DNA of 64,000 bases from Parabacteroides sp. PH5-46 (GCF_029892785.1 NZ_JARXXA010000010.1:62001-126000); one strand, 5' to 3'. Positions 27,643-37,015 are shown, counted from the stretch's first letter. Made by a program: numbers and translations. The notes: generated by a model from the sequence alone, not told the origin.

Positions 27643-28653
27643 ATGAAAAGAATTGCATTACTTGCGTTACTGATTATCGTAGCCATGACAAGCTGTACCC
27701 AGCAGTCGAAACTTCCAACATTCAAAAACACAGGGAATCCGCTCATTAAAGACAAATTTACCGCTGACCCAGCTCCATTGGTTCATAACGGTACGCTCTA
27801 TCTCTATGTCGGACATGACGAATACTACGAGGGGCAAGATTCTGCCAGCGGAGGAAAAGAGTTTAACATCACGGAATGGCTGTGTTATTCCACCCAAGAC
27901 ATGCAGACGTGGACAGATCATGGCACCGTATTGAAACCGACGGATTTCAGCTGGGGTATAGGCGAGGCATGGGCAGCGCAGGTGGTAGAGAAAGATGGTA
28001 AATTCTACTACTACGTTACAGCCATGGCTAATGAGCCCTACAACAGTCGGGTGGTAGGAGTAGCTGTTGGCGACAATCCTACCGGACCGTTTACAGACCC
28101 TATTGGCAAACCCTTGGTAACAGATGATATGACCGACAACGGCGCGCGCGGATGGTGGAATGACATTGATCCCACGGCTTTGATTGACGATAATGGGCAG
28201 GCATGGCTCTGCTGGGGAAACGGAACATGTTTTCTCGCCAAACTGAAACCTAATATGGTAGAGTTGGATGGCGAAATACAGGTGGTCGACATACCTAACT
28301 TCGTGGAAGGCCCATGGTTGTCGAAACGAGACGGAATATATTATCTGACGTATGCTTCCTTTGGAGAAGGAAGAGAGACTATCTCATACGCGACAGCTTC
28401 TTCCGTAGGAGGCCCATGGACACCACACGGCGAGTTGACCGGTATGGCAGAAAACAGTTTCACCATTCATCCGGGAGTCATCGAGTTCAAAGACAAATGG
28501 TATTTGTTTTATCACAATGCTACTTTGACCCTTGACGGTCACAAAGGGGCAATCGGTCGTCGTAGCGTTTGTGTGGACGAGCTTCATTATAATCCTGATG
28601 GAACGATGCAGTATGTAGAACAAACGAAACAGGGCGTGTCTGCATCGCGATAA
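27643..28653 (+). CDS. GH43 family lipoprotein
   Basis: This 336-residue GH43 enzyme has a lipoprotein signal (IVAMTSCTQQ). Catalytic acids in order are Asp in FTADPAPLVHNG, Asp in NDIDPTALIDDNGQAWL and Glu in FVEGPWLSKRDGIYYL. It lacks the CC motif of the arabinanase-like GH43 across the regulator, so it is more likely an exo-acting arabinofuranosidase or xylosidase. It has no accessory domain. The next gene follows after 13 bp, so the two form an operon. Confidence 0.88.
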   Translation: MKRIALLALLIIVAMTSCTQQSKLPTFKNTGNPLIKDKFTADPAPLVHNGTLYLYVGHDEYYEGQDSASGGKEFNITEWLCYSTQDMQTWTDHGTVLKPTDFSWGIGEAWAAQVVEKDGKFYYYVTAMANEPYNSRVVGVAVGDNPTGPFTDPIGKPLVTDDMTDNGARGWWNDIDPTALIDDNGQAWLCWGNGTCFLAKLKPNMVELDGEIQVVDIPNFVEGPWLSKRDGIYYLTYASFGEGRETISYATASSVGGPWTPHGELTGMAENSFTIHPGVIEFKDKWYLFYHNATLTLDGHKGAIGRRSVCVDELHYNPDGTMQYVEQTKQGVSASR

Positions 28654-28666
28654 TAAATCCTATACC

Positions 28667-31600
28667 ATGAAACACTATTTGATTCTTCTTTCACTTTTAC
28701 TCTTTTGGGGGCTGAAAACATCTGCTCAGGAAAGACTAAACCCCGTACCCTTCAATGAGGTTACACTAAACGACCCGTTCTGGCGGCCAAGGCTTGTAAA
28801 ACAAAAGGAAGTACTGGTTCCCTTTGCCCTGGACAAAGCCAAACCGGCAGTTGAAAACCTGAGGAAAACGGCCAACTACCTGAAGGGAATCAAGGACGAC
28901 CTACCTTTCCCCCACCGCTACATCTCTTCTGATTTATACAAGGTTATGGAGGGAGCCGCTTACCTGTTGAAGCTGGAGCGAGACCCCGCTCTGGAAAAAC
29001 AGATGGACGACATCATAGATATCATCGCCGGTGCCCAACAAAAAGACGGATACAACTACGAATCACATATTACCGGCGTATCCGCTCAGCGGGTCGACGA
29101 GATGGGGCACACTCCTTACTCGTACGTGGTACATAGCCATGAATTATACAACATGGGGCACATGTACGAAGGTGCCATTGCCTATTACCAGGCTACGGGG
29201 AAAGATAAATGGCTGAAGCTTGCCGAAGCAAATGCCTGCCATATCAACCGGGTATTCTTTGAAGGCGATCCGGCTTACAATAACGGCAAACCGGTAAACC
29301 AGGCGCCCGGCCATCAGGAGATAGAGCTGGCATTGGTAAAGCTATACAAGGTAACAGGAGATACCCTGTATCTTAATATGGCCAAGCGCTTTATTGATAT
29401 CCGTGGCGTTACCTACAGACCCGAAGGGAATGGCACCATGTCTCCCGAATACGCCCAACAGCATTTGCCTGTCCGCAAGCAGACCAAAGCCGTAGGGCAT
29501 GCCGTACGTGCCGCTTACCTTTATTCCGGTATGGCAGACGTCAGCGCTTATACGAACGACTTGTCATTACGTCCTGCGCTGGACAGCATCTGGCATAATA
29601 TAGTAGATACGCGGATGCACATCACCGGCGGATTAGGAGCTGTTCATGGCATAGAGGGATTCGGTCCCGAGTATGAGTTGCCGAACAAGGACACGTATGA
29701 CGAAACCTGCGCTTCGGTAGGAAATGTGTTGTTTAATCACCGGATGTTCCTGATGGAGAAAGACGGAAAATACATGGACGTAGCGGAAGTTGCCTTGCTC
29801 AATAATGTGTTGGCAGGTGTGAACCTGGAAGGCAACCGTTTCTTCTATGTAAACCCGTTGGAGACAGATGGAATCAGAGCCTTTAATCATGGGCTGAAAG
29901 GACGTTCGCCTTGGTTTGAGACGGCTTGTTGCCCTTCCAACCTGGCACGCCTGATTCCCCAGGTGCCCGGCCTGATGTACGCAACAACGAAGAGTGAAAT
30001 TTACTGCTCCTTTTATGCCGGCAGTCAAACGACCTTACAGTTAGACAACGGCTCCGTTGAGCTAAAGCAGCAGACCGAATATCCATTTGGCGAGAAGGTG
30101 GTGTATGAAGTATCGCCGGAAAAAGAAAACCAGGTGTTTAGCTTAATGCTCAGGATACCTACCTGGATTGGAAAGCAGTTTGTCCCCGGAGCATTATATA
30201 ATTACACAGACGCTCAAGCTTCCGGATGGAGCGTTAAGCTAAACGGGAAGAAAATAAAGGCAGAAGTGATCAAAGGCTTTGCTACCGTTCATCGTGCCTG
30301 GAAAAAGGGAGACGTTGTAGAGCTATCCTTACCGATGCCTGTCCGCTTCTCTACTGCTATCGACCAGGTAAAAGCCGACAGGGGACGGGTATGCATCACC
30401 CGTGGCCCGCTCGTGTATTGCGCCGAAGGCATTGATAATGCAGAGATACTGGATAATGTCTTTATCCCCAGTTTATCGGTAAAGGTTCAGACCGGGTTAC
30501 ATACTGATTCTACTCTTAAGGGGATTCCGTGGATTAACCTTCCTGCCAAAGAAAAACAGATGAATGGTGATAAAGATCACACACTTACTCTCCTCCCCTA
30601 CTTCGCATGGAATAACCGGGGAGATGGCAGCATGATGGTTTGGTTCCCCAGAGCCGGAAAAAATTACACCAATAACCGCTACCCTCTGATCACTAAAGCC
30701 TATACAGAGCTGCCTATCGGAACAATAAAACCTGCCGGATGGATGGAAGAGCAGATGAAGCGGATGGCATCGGGCATGACAGGTCACATGGATACCATTT
30801 ACGAAAAAGTGATGGGTGCAAGGAACGGTTGGCTGGGTGGCGACGGCGATGTATGGGAACGCGGTCCTTACTGGATTGACGGGCTTCTTCCGTTGGCGTA
30901 TATACTGAATGATAAAGCCTTGATTGAGAAGACACAGCCTTGGATTGAATGGGCTTTGGCATCACAAAAGACAAACGGCTATTTCGGACCCGACACGGAT
31001 CGTCCGTATGAGCAAGGGCTTCAACGCGATAACGCGCAGGATTGGTGGCCAAAGATGGTAATGCTGAAGATCATGCAACAGTATTATTCTGCCACCGGAG
31101 ACCAGCGGGTGATCTCCTTTCTGACCAATTATTTCAAGTATCAGCTGGAACAGCTTCCGCAGAACCCGCTGGGCAAATGGACGTTCTGGGGAGAACGCCG
31201 GGGTGGCGACAATCTGATGGTGGTTTACTGGCTATACAACATAACGGGAGATAAATTCTTGCTGGAACTGGGAGAACTGATTCATCGGCAAACGTTCAAC
31301 TGGACAGACGTCTTCCTGAATCGCGATCACTTGTCAAGGCAGCACAGCCTGCATTGTGTGAATCTGGCACAAGGCTTCAAGGAACCTGTTATTTACTATC
31401 AGCAGAGCCATGATCGCCAACATATACAAGCTGTCAAGAAAGCAGTAAAAGATATGCGTAAGACCATTGCCTTTCCTATCGGGCTGTGGGCTGGTGACGA
31501 ACTACTGCGCTTTGCCGACCCGATACAGGGCTCGGAACTCTGCACGGCTGTAGAAATGATGTTCTCACTCGAAAAAATGCTGGAGATTACCGGTGATGTA

Positions 31601-32614
31601 CAATGGGCAGACCATCTGGAGCGAATTGCCTACAATGCCTTGCCTACGCAGATCAGCGACGATTTCTCCGGGCGTCAGTATTATCAGCAAATCAATCAGG
31701 TAGAGGTGTCCTGCAAGCATCGGAATTTCGTAACACCTCATGATGATACCGACAACCTGTTCGGCACTCTCACCGGATATCCCTGCTGTACCTCCAACTT
31801 GCACCAGGGATGGCCAAAGCTGGTGCAGCACCTTTGGTTTGCTTCTGCCGACAATGGATTGGCAGCTTTGGTTTATGCCCCGTCTGCGGTTACGGCTCAG
31901 GTAGCAGGAGGCACCTCTGTTACTATCGCGGAAGAAACGGCTTATCCGTTTGACGAGCAAATCCGTTTCCGCTTTACGTATGCCGACAAGAAAGTGAAAA
32001 GTGCTTTCTTCCCCTTCCATTTCCGTATCCCTTCTTGGTGCTCCCAGCCGGTAGTACGCCTCAACGGAACGCCGCTTGAGATAGATACTCATGCCGGAGG
32101 CATTGCACAGATCAGCCGGGAGTGGAAAAACAATGATGTCCTGACCTTGGAATTACCTATGGACGTAGCTGTCAGCTATTGGTACGACGGAGCCGCCGTA
32201 GTAGAGCGAGGCCCAATCGTCTATGCTCTGAAAATGAATGAAAAGTGGGAAAAGAAAACGGTCGAGGCAGAGAAGAAAAACCAATATGGCGAATGGTACT
32301 ACGAGGTAACGTCTGATAGTCCGTGGAACTATGCCTTTAAGAGTGCTAATCTAAAGCCAGAGGTAATAGGAAACAACTTTGTTGTAGAAAAAGCAGCTTC
32401 GGTAGCCACCTATCCCTGGACCCTGCAAGATGCTCCCGTAACCATTAAAACAAAGGCCCGCAGAATGCCCCGCTGGCAACTGTACAGCGGCTCAGTAGGT
32501 ACCATCCCATACTTTACCCAGCAAGGAGAAATACTGGGAGAAGAAGAAACCATCGAATTAATACCCTATGGCTGTACAACGCTCCGCCTAACGGAATTCC
32601 CTGTGAGAAACTAA
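28667..32614 (+). CDS. Tandem GH127-GH127 beta-L-arabinofuranosidase fusion
   Basis: This 1315-residue secreted protein has a signal peptide (to about residue 20) and two complete DUF1680/GH127-type (alpha/alpha)6-barrel enzymes in one chain: about 25-655 and 668-1315. In characterised GH127, Glu and three Cys hold zinc and one Cys is the nucleophile. The first copy has Glu346, Cys348 and Cys421-Cys422; the second has Glu957, Cys959 and Cys1040-Cys1041, so both sites look intact. The halves are only distantly similar, which suggests different substrates. Single-domain GH127 proteins are about 650 residues. It is the last gene of the operon, followed by a terminator. Confidence 0.9.
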   Translation: MKHYLILLSLLLFWGLKTSAQERLNPVPFNEVTLNDPFWRPRLVKQKEVLVPFALDKAKPAVENLRKTANYLKGIKDDLPFPHRYISSDLYKVMEGAAYLLKLERDPALEKQMDDIIDIIAGAQQKDGYNYESHITGVSAQRVDEMGHTPYSYVVHSHELYNMGHMYEGAIAYYQATGKDKWLKLAEANACHINRVFFEGDPAYNNGKPVNQAPGHQEIELALVKLYKVTGDTLYLNMAKRFIDIRGVTYRPEGNGTMSPEYAQQHLPVRKQTKAVGHAVRAAYLYSGMADVSAYTNDLSLRPALDSIWHNIVDTRMHITGGLGAVHGIEGFGPEYELPNKDTYDETCASVGNVLFNHRMFLMEKDGKYMDVAEVALLNNVLAGVNLEGNRFFYVNPLETDGIRAFNHGLKGRSPWFETACCPSNLARLIPQVPGLMYATTKSEIYCSFYAGSQTTLQLDNGSVELKQQTEYPFGEKVVYEVSPEKENQVFSLMLRIPTWIGKQFVPGALYNYTDAQASGWSVKLNGKKIKAEVIKGFATVHRAWKKGDVVELSLPMPVRFSTAIDQVKADRGRVCITRGPLVYCAEGIDNAEILDNVFIPSLSVKVQTGLHTDSTLKGIPWINLPAKEKQMNGDKDHTLTLLPYFAWNNRGDGSMMVWFPRAGKNYTNNRYPLITKAYTELPIGTIKPAGWMEEQMKRMASGMTGHMDTIYEKVMGARNGWLGGDGDVWERGPYWIDGLLPLAYILNDKALIEKTQPWIEWALASQKTNGYFGPDTDRPYEQGLQRDNAQDWWPKMVMLKIMQQYYSATGDQRVISFLTNYFKYQLEQLPQNPLGKWTFWGERRGGDNLMVVYWLYNITGDKFLLELGELIHRQTFNWTDVFLNRDHLSRQHSLHCVNLAQGFKEPVIYYQQSHDRQHIQAVKKAVKDMRKTIAFPIGLWAGDELLRFADPIQGSELCTAVEMMFSLEKMLEITGDVQWADHLERIAYNALPTQISDDFSGRQYYQQINQVEVSCKHRNFVTPHDDTDNLFGTLTGYPCCTSNLHQGWPKLVQHLWFASADNGLAALVYAPSAVTAQVAGGTSVTIAEETAYPFDEQIRFRFTYADKKVKSAFFPFHFRIPSWCSQPVVRLNGTPLEIDTHAGGIAQISREWKNNDVLTLELPMDVAVSYWYDGAAVVERGPIVYALKMNEKWEKKTVEAEKKNQYGEWYYEVTSDSPWNYAFKSANLKPEVIGNNFVVEKAASVATYPWTLQDAPVTIKTKARRMPRWQLYSGSVGTIPYFTQQGEILGEEETIELIPYGCTTLRLTEFPVRN

Positions 32615-32654
32615 ATATTTGATGGCTGTTTCATAATAAATAGATGCTTAGTTT

Positions 32655-32686
32655 GCCCGGAATGTTACGTCATTTCGGGCATTTTT
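32655..32686 (+). terminator. Terminator after the GH127 gene
   Basis: GCCCGGAATG (32655-32664) pairs with CATTTCGGGC (32671-32680) with one mismatch and a 6-nt loop. ATTTTTATT follows. Confidence 0.9.
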
Positions 32687-32700
32687 ATTCCAGCAAATTG

Positions 32701-32788
32701 TTGGCTGACAGCTGTCGGCCAATTGACCGACAATTATCGACCAGTTGGCTGACGGCCGTCGGTCAACTGGTCGATAATTATCAGCCAA
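32701..32788. repeat. Dyad array 3: four 22-bp dyads, eight 11-bp half sites
   Basis: Units start at 32701, 32723, 32745 and 32767. Each is a dyad over its full 22 bp, so the array reads as eight 11-bp half sites in alternating orientation with consensus YTGRYYGAYRR, for example TTGGCTGACAG and (complement) CTGGTCGATAA. Inner 16-mers start at 32704, 32726, 32748 and 32770. The array begins 15 bp after the terminator and ends 57 bp before the -7 box of the next gene. A long reading frame crosses it, but that is incidental. Confidence 0.92.
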
Positions 32789-32844
32789 CAAAAATATCGG
32801 CAATAAAATTCAATATCCATATGCTTTTTACTGCGTTTTTAGTC

Positions 32845-32852
32845 TATCTTTG
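32845..32852 (+). promoter_or_regulatory. -7 box immediately before the PAS-LuxR gene
   Basis: TATCTTTG ends only 4 bp before the ATG at 32857. With the usual distance from -7 box to transcript start, the mRNA would begin at or just after the ATG, so it would be leaderless. Confidence 0.6.
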
Positions 32853-32856
32853 CTGC

Positions 32857-33621
32857 ATGATTTCCAATAACATAACACCTAAAGAACTTTGGTCAAGACA
32901 GCAGATTAGCAGTCTTGATATTGACTATGATTTGTGGAATAAGAAGCGGGAATCGATACGGAGTTTCTCTCAAATGACTCAAAGCTGCATCTTTACTGTT
33001 GATGTATTCAAAGCGAGATATGACTTTGCTTCTGACAATTTCTCTACTCTTTTTGGGTATAATCCTACATGGATAAGAACGATACGAAAGCATGGCGATG
33101 TCTTGGAAGACAGAATACATCCGGATGATCGCTCTCTGTTGTTGGAATACCAAATTGAGCATGGGAAGTTTATCTATTCGCTTCCACAGGAAGAAAGGAA
33201 CGATTACCGGCAGATGTTTCAATACCGGATACGGAATGCTAAAGGGCAATATGTAAATGTGATCAGCCGTCAGCAGGTTCTTGAAAAGGATAGGAACGGC
33301 AAGGCATGGATTATTATGGGAATAATGGATATCTCTCCTGACCAGATAGTTACAGAAAAAATCAAACGGACGGTCATTAACAGTAAAACGGGCGAAATAC
33401 TTGCACCGACATTCATTCCGGCAGAGAAACAACTAACCAAGCGGGAAAAAGAAATACTGTTATTAATTCGTCAGGGTTTTCTAAGTAAAGAGATTGCAAA
33501 TAAATTGAATATCAGCATTTATACGGTAAGCAATCACCGAAAGAATATATTGACCAAACTGGAGGTTGACAATGTAATGGAGGCTATCAATACTGCCCGG
33601 GATTTGGGCATCACCTATTAA
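32857..33621 (+). CDS. PAS-LuxR family transcriptional regulator
   Basis: This 254-residue protein has an N-terminal PAS-like sensor domain (about 30-165; IFTVDVFKARYDFASDNFSTLFGY, ending GIMDISPDQ) and a C-terminal LuxR/GerE helix-turn-helix (about 190-254; LTKREKEILLLIRQGFLSKEIANKLNISIYTVSNHRKNILTKL). There is no membrane segment. I chose ATG 32857 because the upstream in-frame extension covers array 3 and the promoter. The signal is unknown. The last 4 bp overlap the convergent nucleotidyltransferase gene. Confidence 0.88.
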   Translation: MISNNITPKELWSRQQISSLDIDYDLWNKKRESIRSFSQMTQSCIFTVDVFKARYDFASDNFSTLFGYNPTWIRTIRKHGDVLEDRIHPDDRSLLLEYQIEHGKFIYSLPQEERNDYRQMFQYRIRNAKGQYVNVISRQQVLEKDRNGKAWIIMGIMDISPDQIVTEKIKRTVINSKTGEILAPTFIPAEKQLTKREKEILLLIRQGFLSKEIANKLNISIYTVSNHRKNILTKLEVDNVMEAINTARDLGITY

Positions 33622-34202
33622 GGCAGCCAATCCAAACTATTTGTCAGCGGATTAGTTCTTCGCCATTGTTCCAGTTCTTCATAGCTTTTCACTCCACCTG
33701 TGAAAACAGCATGGTATATCTCTATACCAGGGATAAATATACCCTCCGGTACATTGTATTTAATTTGAAGGATTGTCTGCCGAAGTTCAGGGGTTAGCTG
33801 TTTGATGATAGCATCGGTCACTCGCTCTACTGTGCCATCATATTTCGATCCCCGCCGGATATGAATCATGTCAAGCTTCCATATATTCCGTTCCTTATCT
33901 TCGTACAGGCTATGCCATTCGATACACTCTTCTTCCGTATCAATTCCGTTGATATACTGAATTTCTTTCAAAGGTAGTCTTTCTGCTAACTCCTGCATAA
34001 CAGAGAAGCTTTCGGCAATATCGAGTTTGTCTGTGTAAATATGCATATCTATATCCCGGATTTTCATTAGTAAGCCGGATTTGAGTGAGCCAACCAGATT
34101 GACGGTTGCCCCAATGCGTTCCCACGCCGGAATGAGACCGGTTTCTTCCAGCACATTCCATGCCGACTGCTGATTCTTTTCTGCGAGTTTTAGGATATCC
34201 AT
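33618..34202 (-). CDS. Nucleotidyltransferase-fold protein
   Basis: This 194-residue protein carries the pol-beta-type signature: GSLKSGLL, then the metal-binding DIDMHIYTD with a DxD pair, and a likely third acid in KLDMIHIRRGSKYDG. It fits small stand-alone nucleotidyltransferases (GrpB/MNT-like), whose substrates are unknown here. There is no antitoxin-like partner: neighbours are a convergent LuxR gene and a divergent helicase gene. A -7-like TACCTTTA lies on the minus strand in the divergent gap. Confidence 0.7.
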   Translation of the reverse strand: MDILKLAEKNQQSAWNVLEETGLIPAWERIGATVNLVGSLKSGLLMKIRDIDMHIYTDKLDIAESFSVMQELAERLPLKEIQYINGIDTEEECIEWHSLYEDKERNIWKLDMIHIRRGSKYDGTVERVTDAIIKQLTPELRQTILQIKYNVPEGIFIPGIEIYHAVFTGGVKSYEELEQWRRTNPLTNSLDWLP

Positions 34203-34226
34203 ATTCTGCTATTGAATGTGTAAAGG

Positions 34227-34273
34227 TAGCTATAAATAGCTATTTCATGCGCCGTTGCTACATTGTAATTTTG
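34227..34273 (+). promoter_or_regulatory. Palindrome and promoter before the HelD-like gene
   Basis: A 16-bp palindrome TAGCTATAAATAGCTA (34227-34242) is followed by TTTC (34243-34246), a 19-bp spacer and the -7 box TAATTTTG (34266-34273). The -7 box ends 7 bp before the ATG at 34281, so the leader is almost absent. The palindrome lies between divergent promoters and could be an operator for both. Confidence 0.6.
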
Positions 34274-34280
34274 CACTCTT

Positions 34281-36350
34281 ATGATATTTAATAAAACAGA
34301 GGAACAGGAACATGAGTATTTGCAGCAGGTTATCAATTTGCTGAATAAAACCATCAGTAGTGCGGATGTATCGGTAAAAGAGCGAGTGAAAACCCTGAAC
34401 GAGCAAAAGCAATATCTCTGGGACAACCGCGATATCGACCCTCACGAAATAACCCAAGTGAGGGGAAATATCCTGAATGTCTTTGCCCTTGGTGAAGAGG
34501 TTATCGCAAAACGCAAACGCCTGGGTAAGATATTAGACATTCCCTACTTCGGACGGATTGACTTTAAGGAGAGAAAGAAGGAGAAAGGAGTTCCTATATA
34601 CATAGGTGTACATTCGTTCTATGAGCCGGAAAGCCTGAAGAATATTATTTATGACTGGCGTGCTCCCATCTCCAGCATGTTCTACGAGTATGAACTGGGA
34701 GAAGCGTCTTACCTCTCTCCCACAGGAAAGATCGAGGGAGATATTTTGCTCAAACGCCAATACCGCATCCGGAAAGGACATATGGAATTTATGATCGAAA
34801 GTTCCGTAACCGTTCACGATGACATTCTACAAAAAGAGCTCAGCTTCAATGCAGACGATAAGATGAAGAATATCGTTGCCACTATCCAACGGGAACAGAA
34901 CCGGATTATCCGTAATGAAGATGCCCCAGCACTTATCATTCAGGGTGTGGCTGGCTCGGGCAAAACATCCATCGCTCTGCATCGTATCGCCTATCTGCTT
35001 TATACTTTCAAGGAAACCCTGTCCTCGAAAGACATTCTGATTATCTCGCCCAACAAGGTGTTTGCCGATTATATCTCGAACGTACTTCCTGAACTTGGTG
35101 AGGAAACCGTACCCGAAACCAGCATCGATCAAATCCTATCAGGTATATTAGGCAACAAATACAAATACCAGACTTTCTTTGAGCAGATCAACGAATTGCT
35201 CGGTAAGCCTGCCACAGGCTTCATCGAACGGATACAGTATAAGGCTTCTTTCGACTTTATTTCCCAACTAGACCGGTTTATCCTGCATATTGAGAATACT
35301 TATTTCAAGGCTACGGATGTAAAGCTGACTAAATTTGTTACCCTCCCAGGCGAATACATCGAAGAACAATTCCACCGCTTCAATCGCTACCCCATGCGCC
35401 AGCGCTTTGAAACGATGACGGATTATATTCTGGAAATGGCACAAATCCAATACCACATCACTGTTACCACCGTCCAACGGAACATGCTCAAGAAAGAGAT
35501 TCGAAACATGTTTGCCGGGAATAACGATATGCAGGTTTATAAAGATTTCTTTGAATGGATAGGTAAACCGGAACTGTTTAAAATGCGCAAGAACCACACC
35601 CTCGAATATGCAGATCTTGCACCGCTGGCCTATCTACATACTGCTTTAGACGGGAATAATATGCAATCCTCAGTCAAGCACCTCTTAGTAGATGAGATGC
35701 AGGACTATTCTCCCATCCAATATAAAGTATTACAGAAGCTTTACCCCTGTAGGAAAACCATTCTGGGTGATGCCAACCAGTCAGTAAACCCCTACGGCTC
35801 ATCTACTTCGGATATGATTCAAAAAGTATTTGCTTCGGGCAAAGTGATGAAGTTATGCAAAAGTTATCGTTCAACCTACGAGATTACCGAGTTTGCACAA
35901 AGGATTCGGGAAAATGAAGAACTGGAACCCGTTGCACGACATGGACAGAAACCGCAAATATTGGAATGCAAGAATGAGGAAGAAGAAATCGCTGCTATTG
36001 TAAAGCTGATAGTTACTTTCAAACAATCCGACTACAAATCGCTTGGGATTATCTGTAAAACAGAATCACAGGCGCAAGAGCTATCGGATAAACTGAATAC
36101 CTATACCGATGACATTTATTTCCTTTCCAGCCAAAGCTCAGCCTTTGTGCAGGGTATTATCATTATTTCGGCACATATGGCAAAGGGGTTGGAGTTTGAT
36201 GAGGTAATTATTCCGCAAGCTAATGAGAATAATTATCATTCGGAGATTGATCGCAGCATGCTGTATGTGGCAGTAACCAGAGCGATGCATAAATTAAGTT
36301 TGACCTATGTTGATTTGCTCATCAATTCTTTGAAGAAGTCGTCGCGGTAG
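34281..36350 (+). CDS. HelD-like RNA polymerase recycling helicase (UvrD/Rep superfamily)
   Basis: This 689-residue protein has an N-terminal charged coiled-coil arm (about 1-75), helicase motif I (GVAGSGKTSIALHR, about 222-235), motif II (LLVDEMQDYSP), and C-terminal motifs with SAHMAKGLEFDEVIIPQA and YVAVTRAMHKL. The arm plus split UvrD-like core is the HelD layout. HelD proteins remove stalled RNA polymerase from DNA, and some variants protect against rifamycins. It is monocistronic. The 3' end overlaps the convergent LytTR gene by 46 bp. Confidence 0.88.
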   Translation: MIFNKTEEQEHEYLQQVINLLNKTISSADVSVKERVKTLNEQKQYLWDNRDIDPHEITQVRGNILNVFALGEEVIAKRKRLGKILDIPYFGRIDFKERKKEKGVPIYIGVHSFYEPESLKNIIYDWRAPISSMFYEYELGEASYLSPTGKIEGDILLKRQYRIRKGHMEFMIESSVTVHDDILQKELSFNADDKMKNIVATIQREQNRIIRNEDAPALIIQGVAGSGKTSIALHRIAYLLYTFKETLSSKDILIISPNKVFADYISNVLPELGEETVPETSIDQILSGILGNKYKYQTFFEQINELLGKPATGFIERIQYKASFDFISQLDRFILHIENTYFKATDVKLTKFVTLPGEYIEEQFHRFNRYPMRQRFETMTDYILEMAQIQYHITVTTVQRNMLKKEIRNMFAGNNDMQVYKDFFEWIGKPELFKMRKNHTLEYADLAPLAYLHTALDGNNMQSSVKHLLVDEMQDYSPIQYKVLQKLYPCRKTILGDANQSVNPYGSSTSDMIQKVFASGKVMKLCKSYRSTYEITEFAQRIRENEELEPVARHGQKPQILECKNEEEEIAAIVKLIVTFKQSDYKSLGIICKTESQAQELSDKLNTYTDDIYFLSSQSSAFVQGIIIISAHMAKGLEFDEVIIPQANENNYHSEIDRSMLYVAVTRAMHKLSLTYVDLLINSLKKSSR

Positions 36351-37015
36351 GAATTCCCTATGGCTATTTCATATGCTTTGATAAACACATCGTTATTGTC
36401 AAAAGATTCAATATGATTCTTATTTACGATATAGGAACGATTGATTCGCAGGAATACTTTTTTAGGTAATAAATCGTGGATCGTTTTAACATTCATGCGT
36501 GTGATGATCCGCTGTCCGTCCATCTGTATTATGACGTAGTCCTTTAAGGCTTCTATGAACAGGATGTCTTTCAGGTTTACTTTGAAAAACCGTCTGTCTG
36601 ATTTGACAAAAATAGATTCGCCTTCTATATTTTCCACACTCTTTTCTTCCTCTTCCAGCAAAAGAGAATGATACGTGATGGCTTTATTTACTGCCTTACG
36701 GAACTTCGTAGGATCAATCGGTTTCACCAGGTAATCAATAGCATCTACCTCGTAACTATCCAGCGCATATTCGGAATAAGCTGTTGTAAAGATGATCAAC
36801 GTATGTTTTGGGATGATTCGTGCCAGTTCGATTCCGTTCATTCCTTGCATCTGAATATCCAGAAACAGGAGGTCTACCGACGATGTTTTCATATACTCCA
36901 AGGCCGGTTCCGCATTATTAAAACATTCCAGTAGTTCCAGTTGGGGTATTTCTTCTATCAGTTTTTTCATCCCTTTGCGGGCAATAGGCTCATCATCTAC
37001 TATTATACATTTCAT
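36305..37015 (-). CDS. LytTR family response regulator
   Basis: This 236-residue protein has a receiver domain (1-120) with DDEP near the start, phospho-acceptor Asp in LLFLDIQMQGMNG and Lys in VKPID, then a LytTR DNA-binding domain (about 140-236; DILFIEALKDYVIIQ, INRSYIVNKNHIESF). It overlaps the kinase gene upstream by 4 bp (ATGA type), so the pair is translationally coupled. The usual targets are nearby or extracytoplasmic functions. Here the operon starts with a TonB-dependent receptor, so autoregulation of that gene is plausible. Confidence 0.94.
   Translation of the reverse strand: MKCIIVDDEPIARKGMKKLIEEIPQLELLECFNNAEPALEYMKTSSVDLLFLDIQMQGMNGIELARIIPKHTLIIFTTAYSEYALDSYEVDAIDYLVKPIDPTKFRKAVNKAITYHSLLLEEEEKSVENIEGESIFVKSDRRFFKVNLKDILFIEALKDYVIIQMDGQRIITRMNVKTIHDLLPKKVFLRINRSYIVNKNHIESFDNNDVFIKAYEIAIGNSYRDDFFKELMSKST

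Noticed and set aside
28667-32614. GH127 fusion as an artefact of reading through a stop between two genes
   Set aside because: There is no stop, second signal peptide or intergenic sequence between the halves; the linker at about residues 655-668 is continuous coding sequence.
32644-32856. N-terminal extension of the PAS-LuxR protein through dyad array 3
   Set aside because: The frame happens to be open, but it would contain the array and the promoter box. The PAS protein has a natural start at 32857.
33618-34202. MNT-type toxin of a toxin-antitoxin pair
   Set aside because: No small antitoxin or HEPN gene is adjacent, and the neighbours are convergent or divergent unrelated genes.
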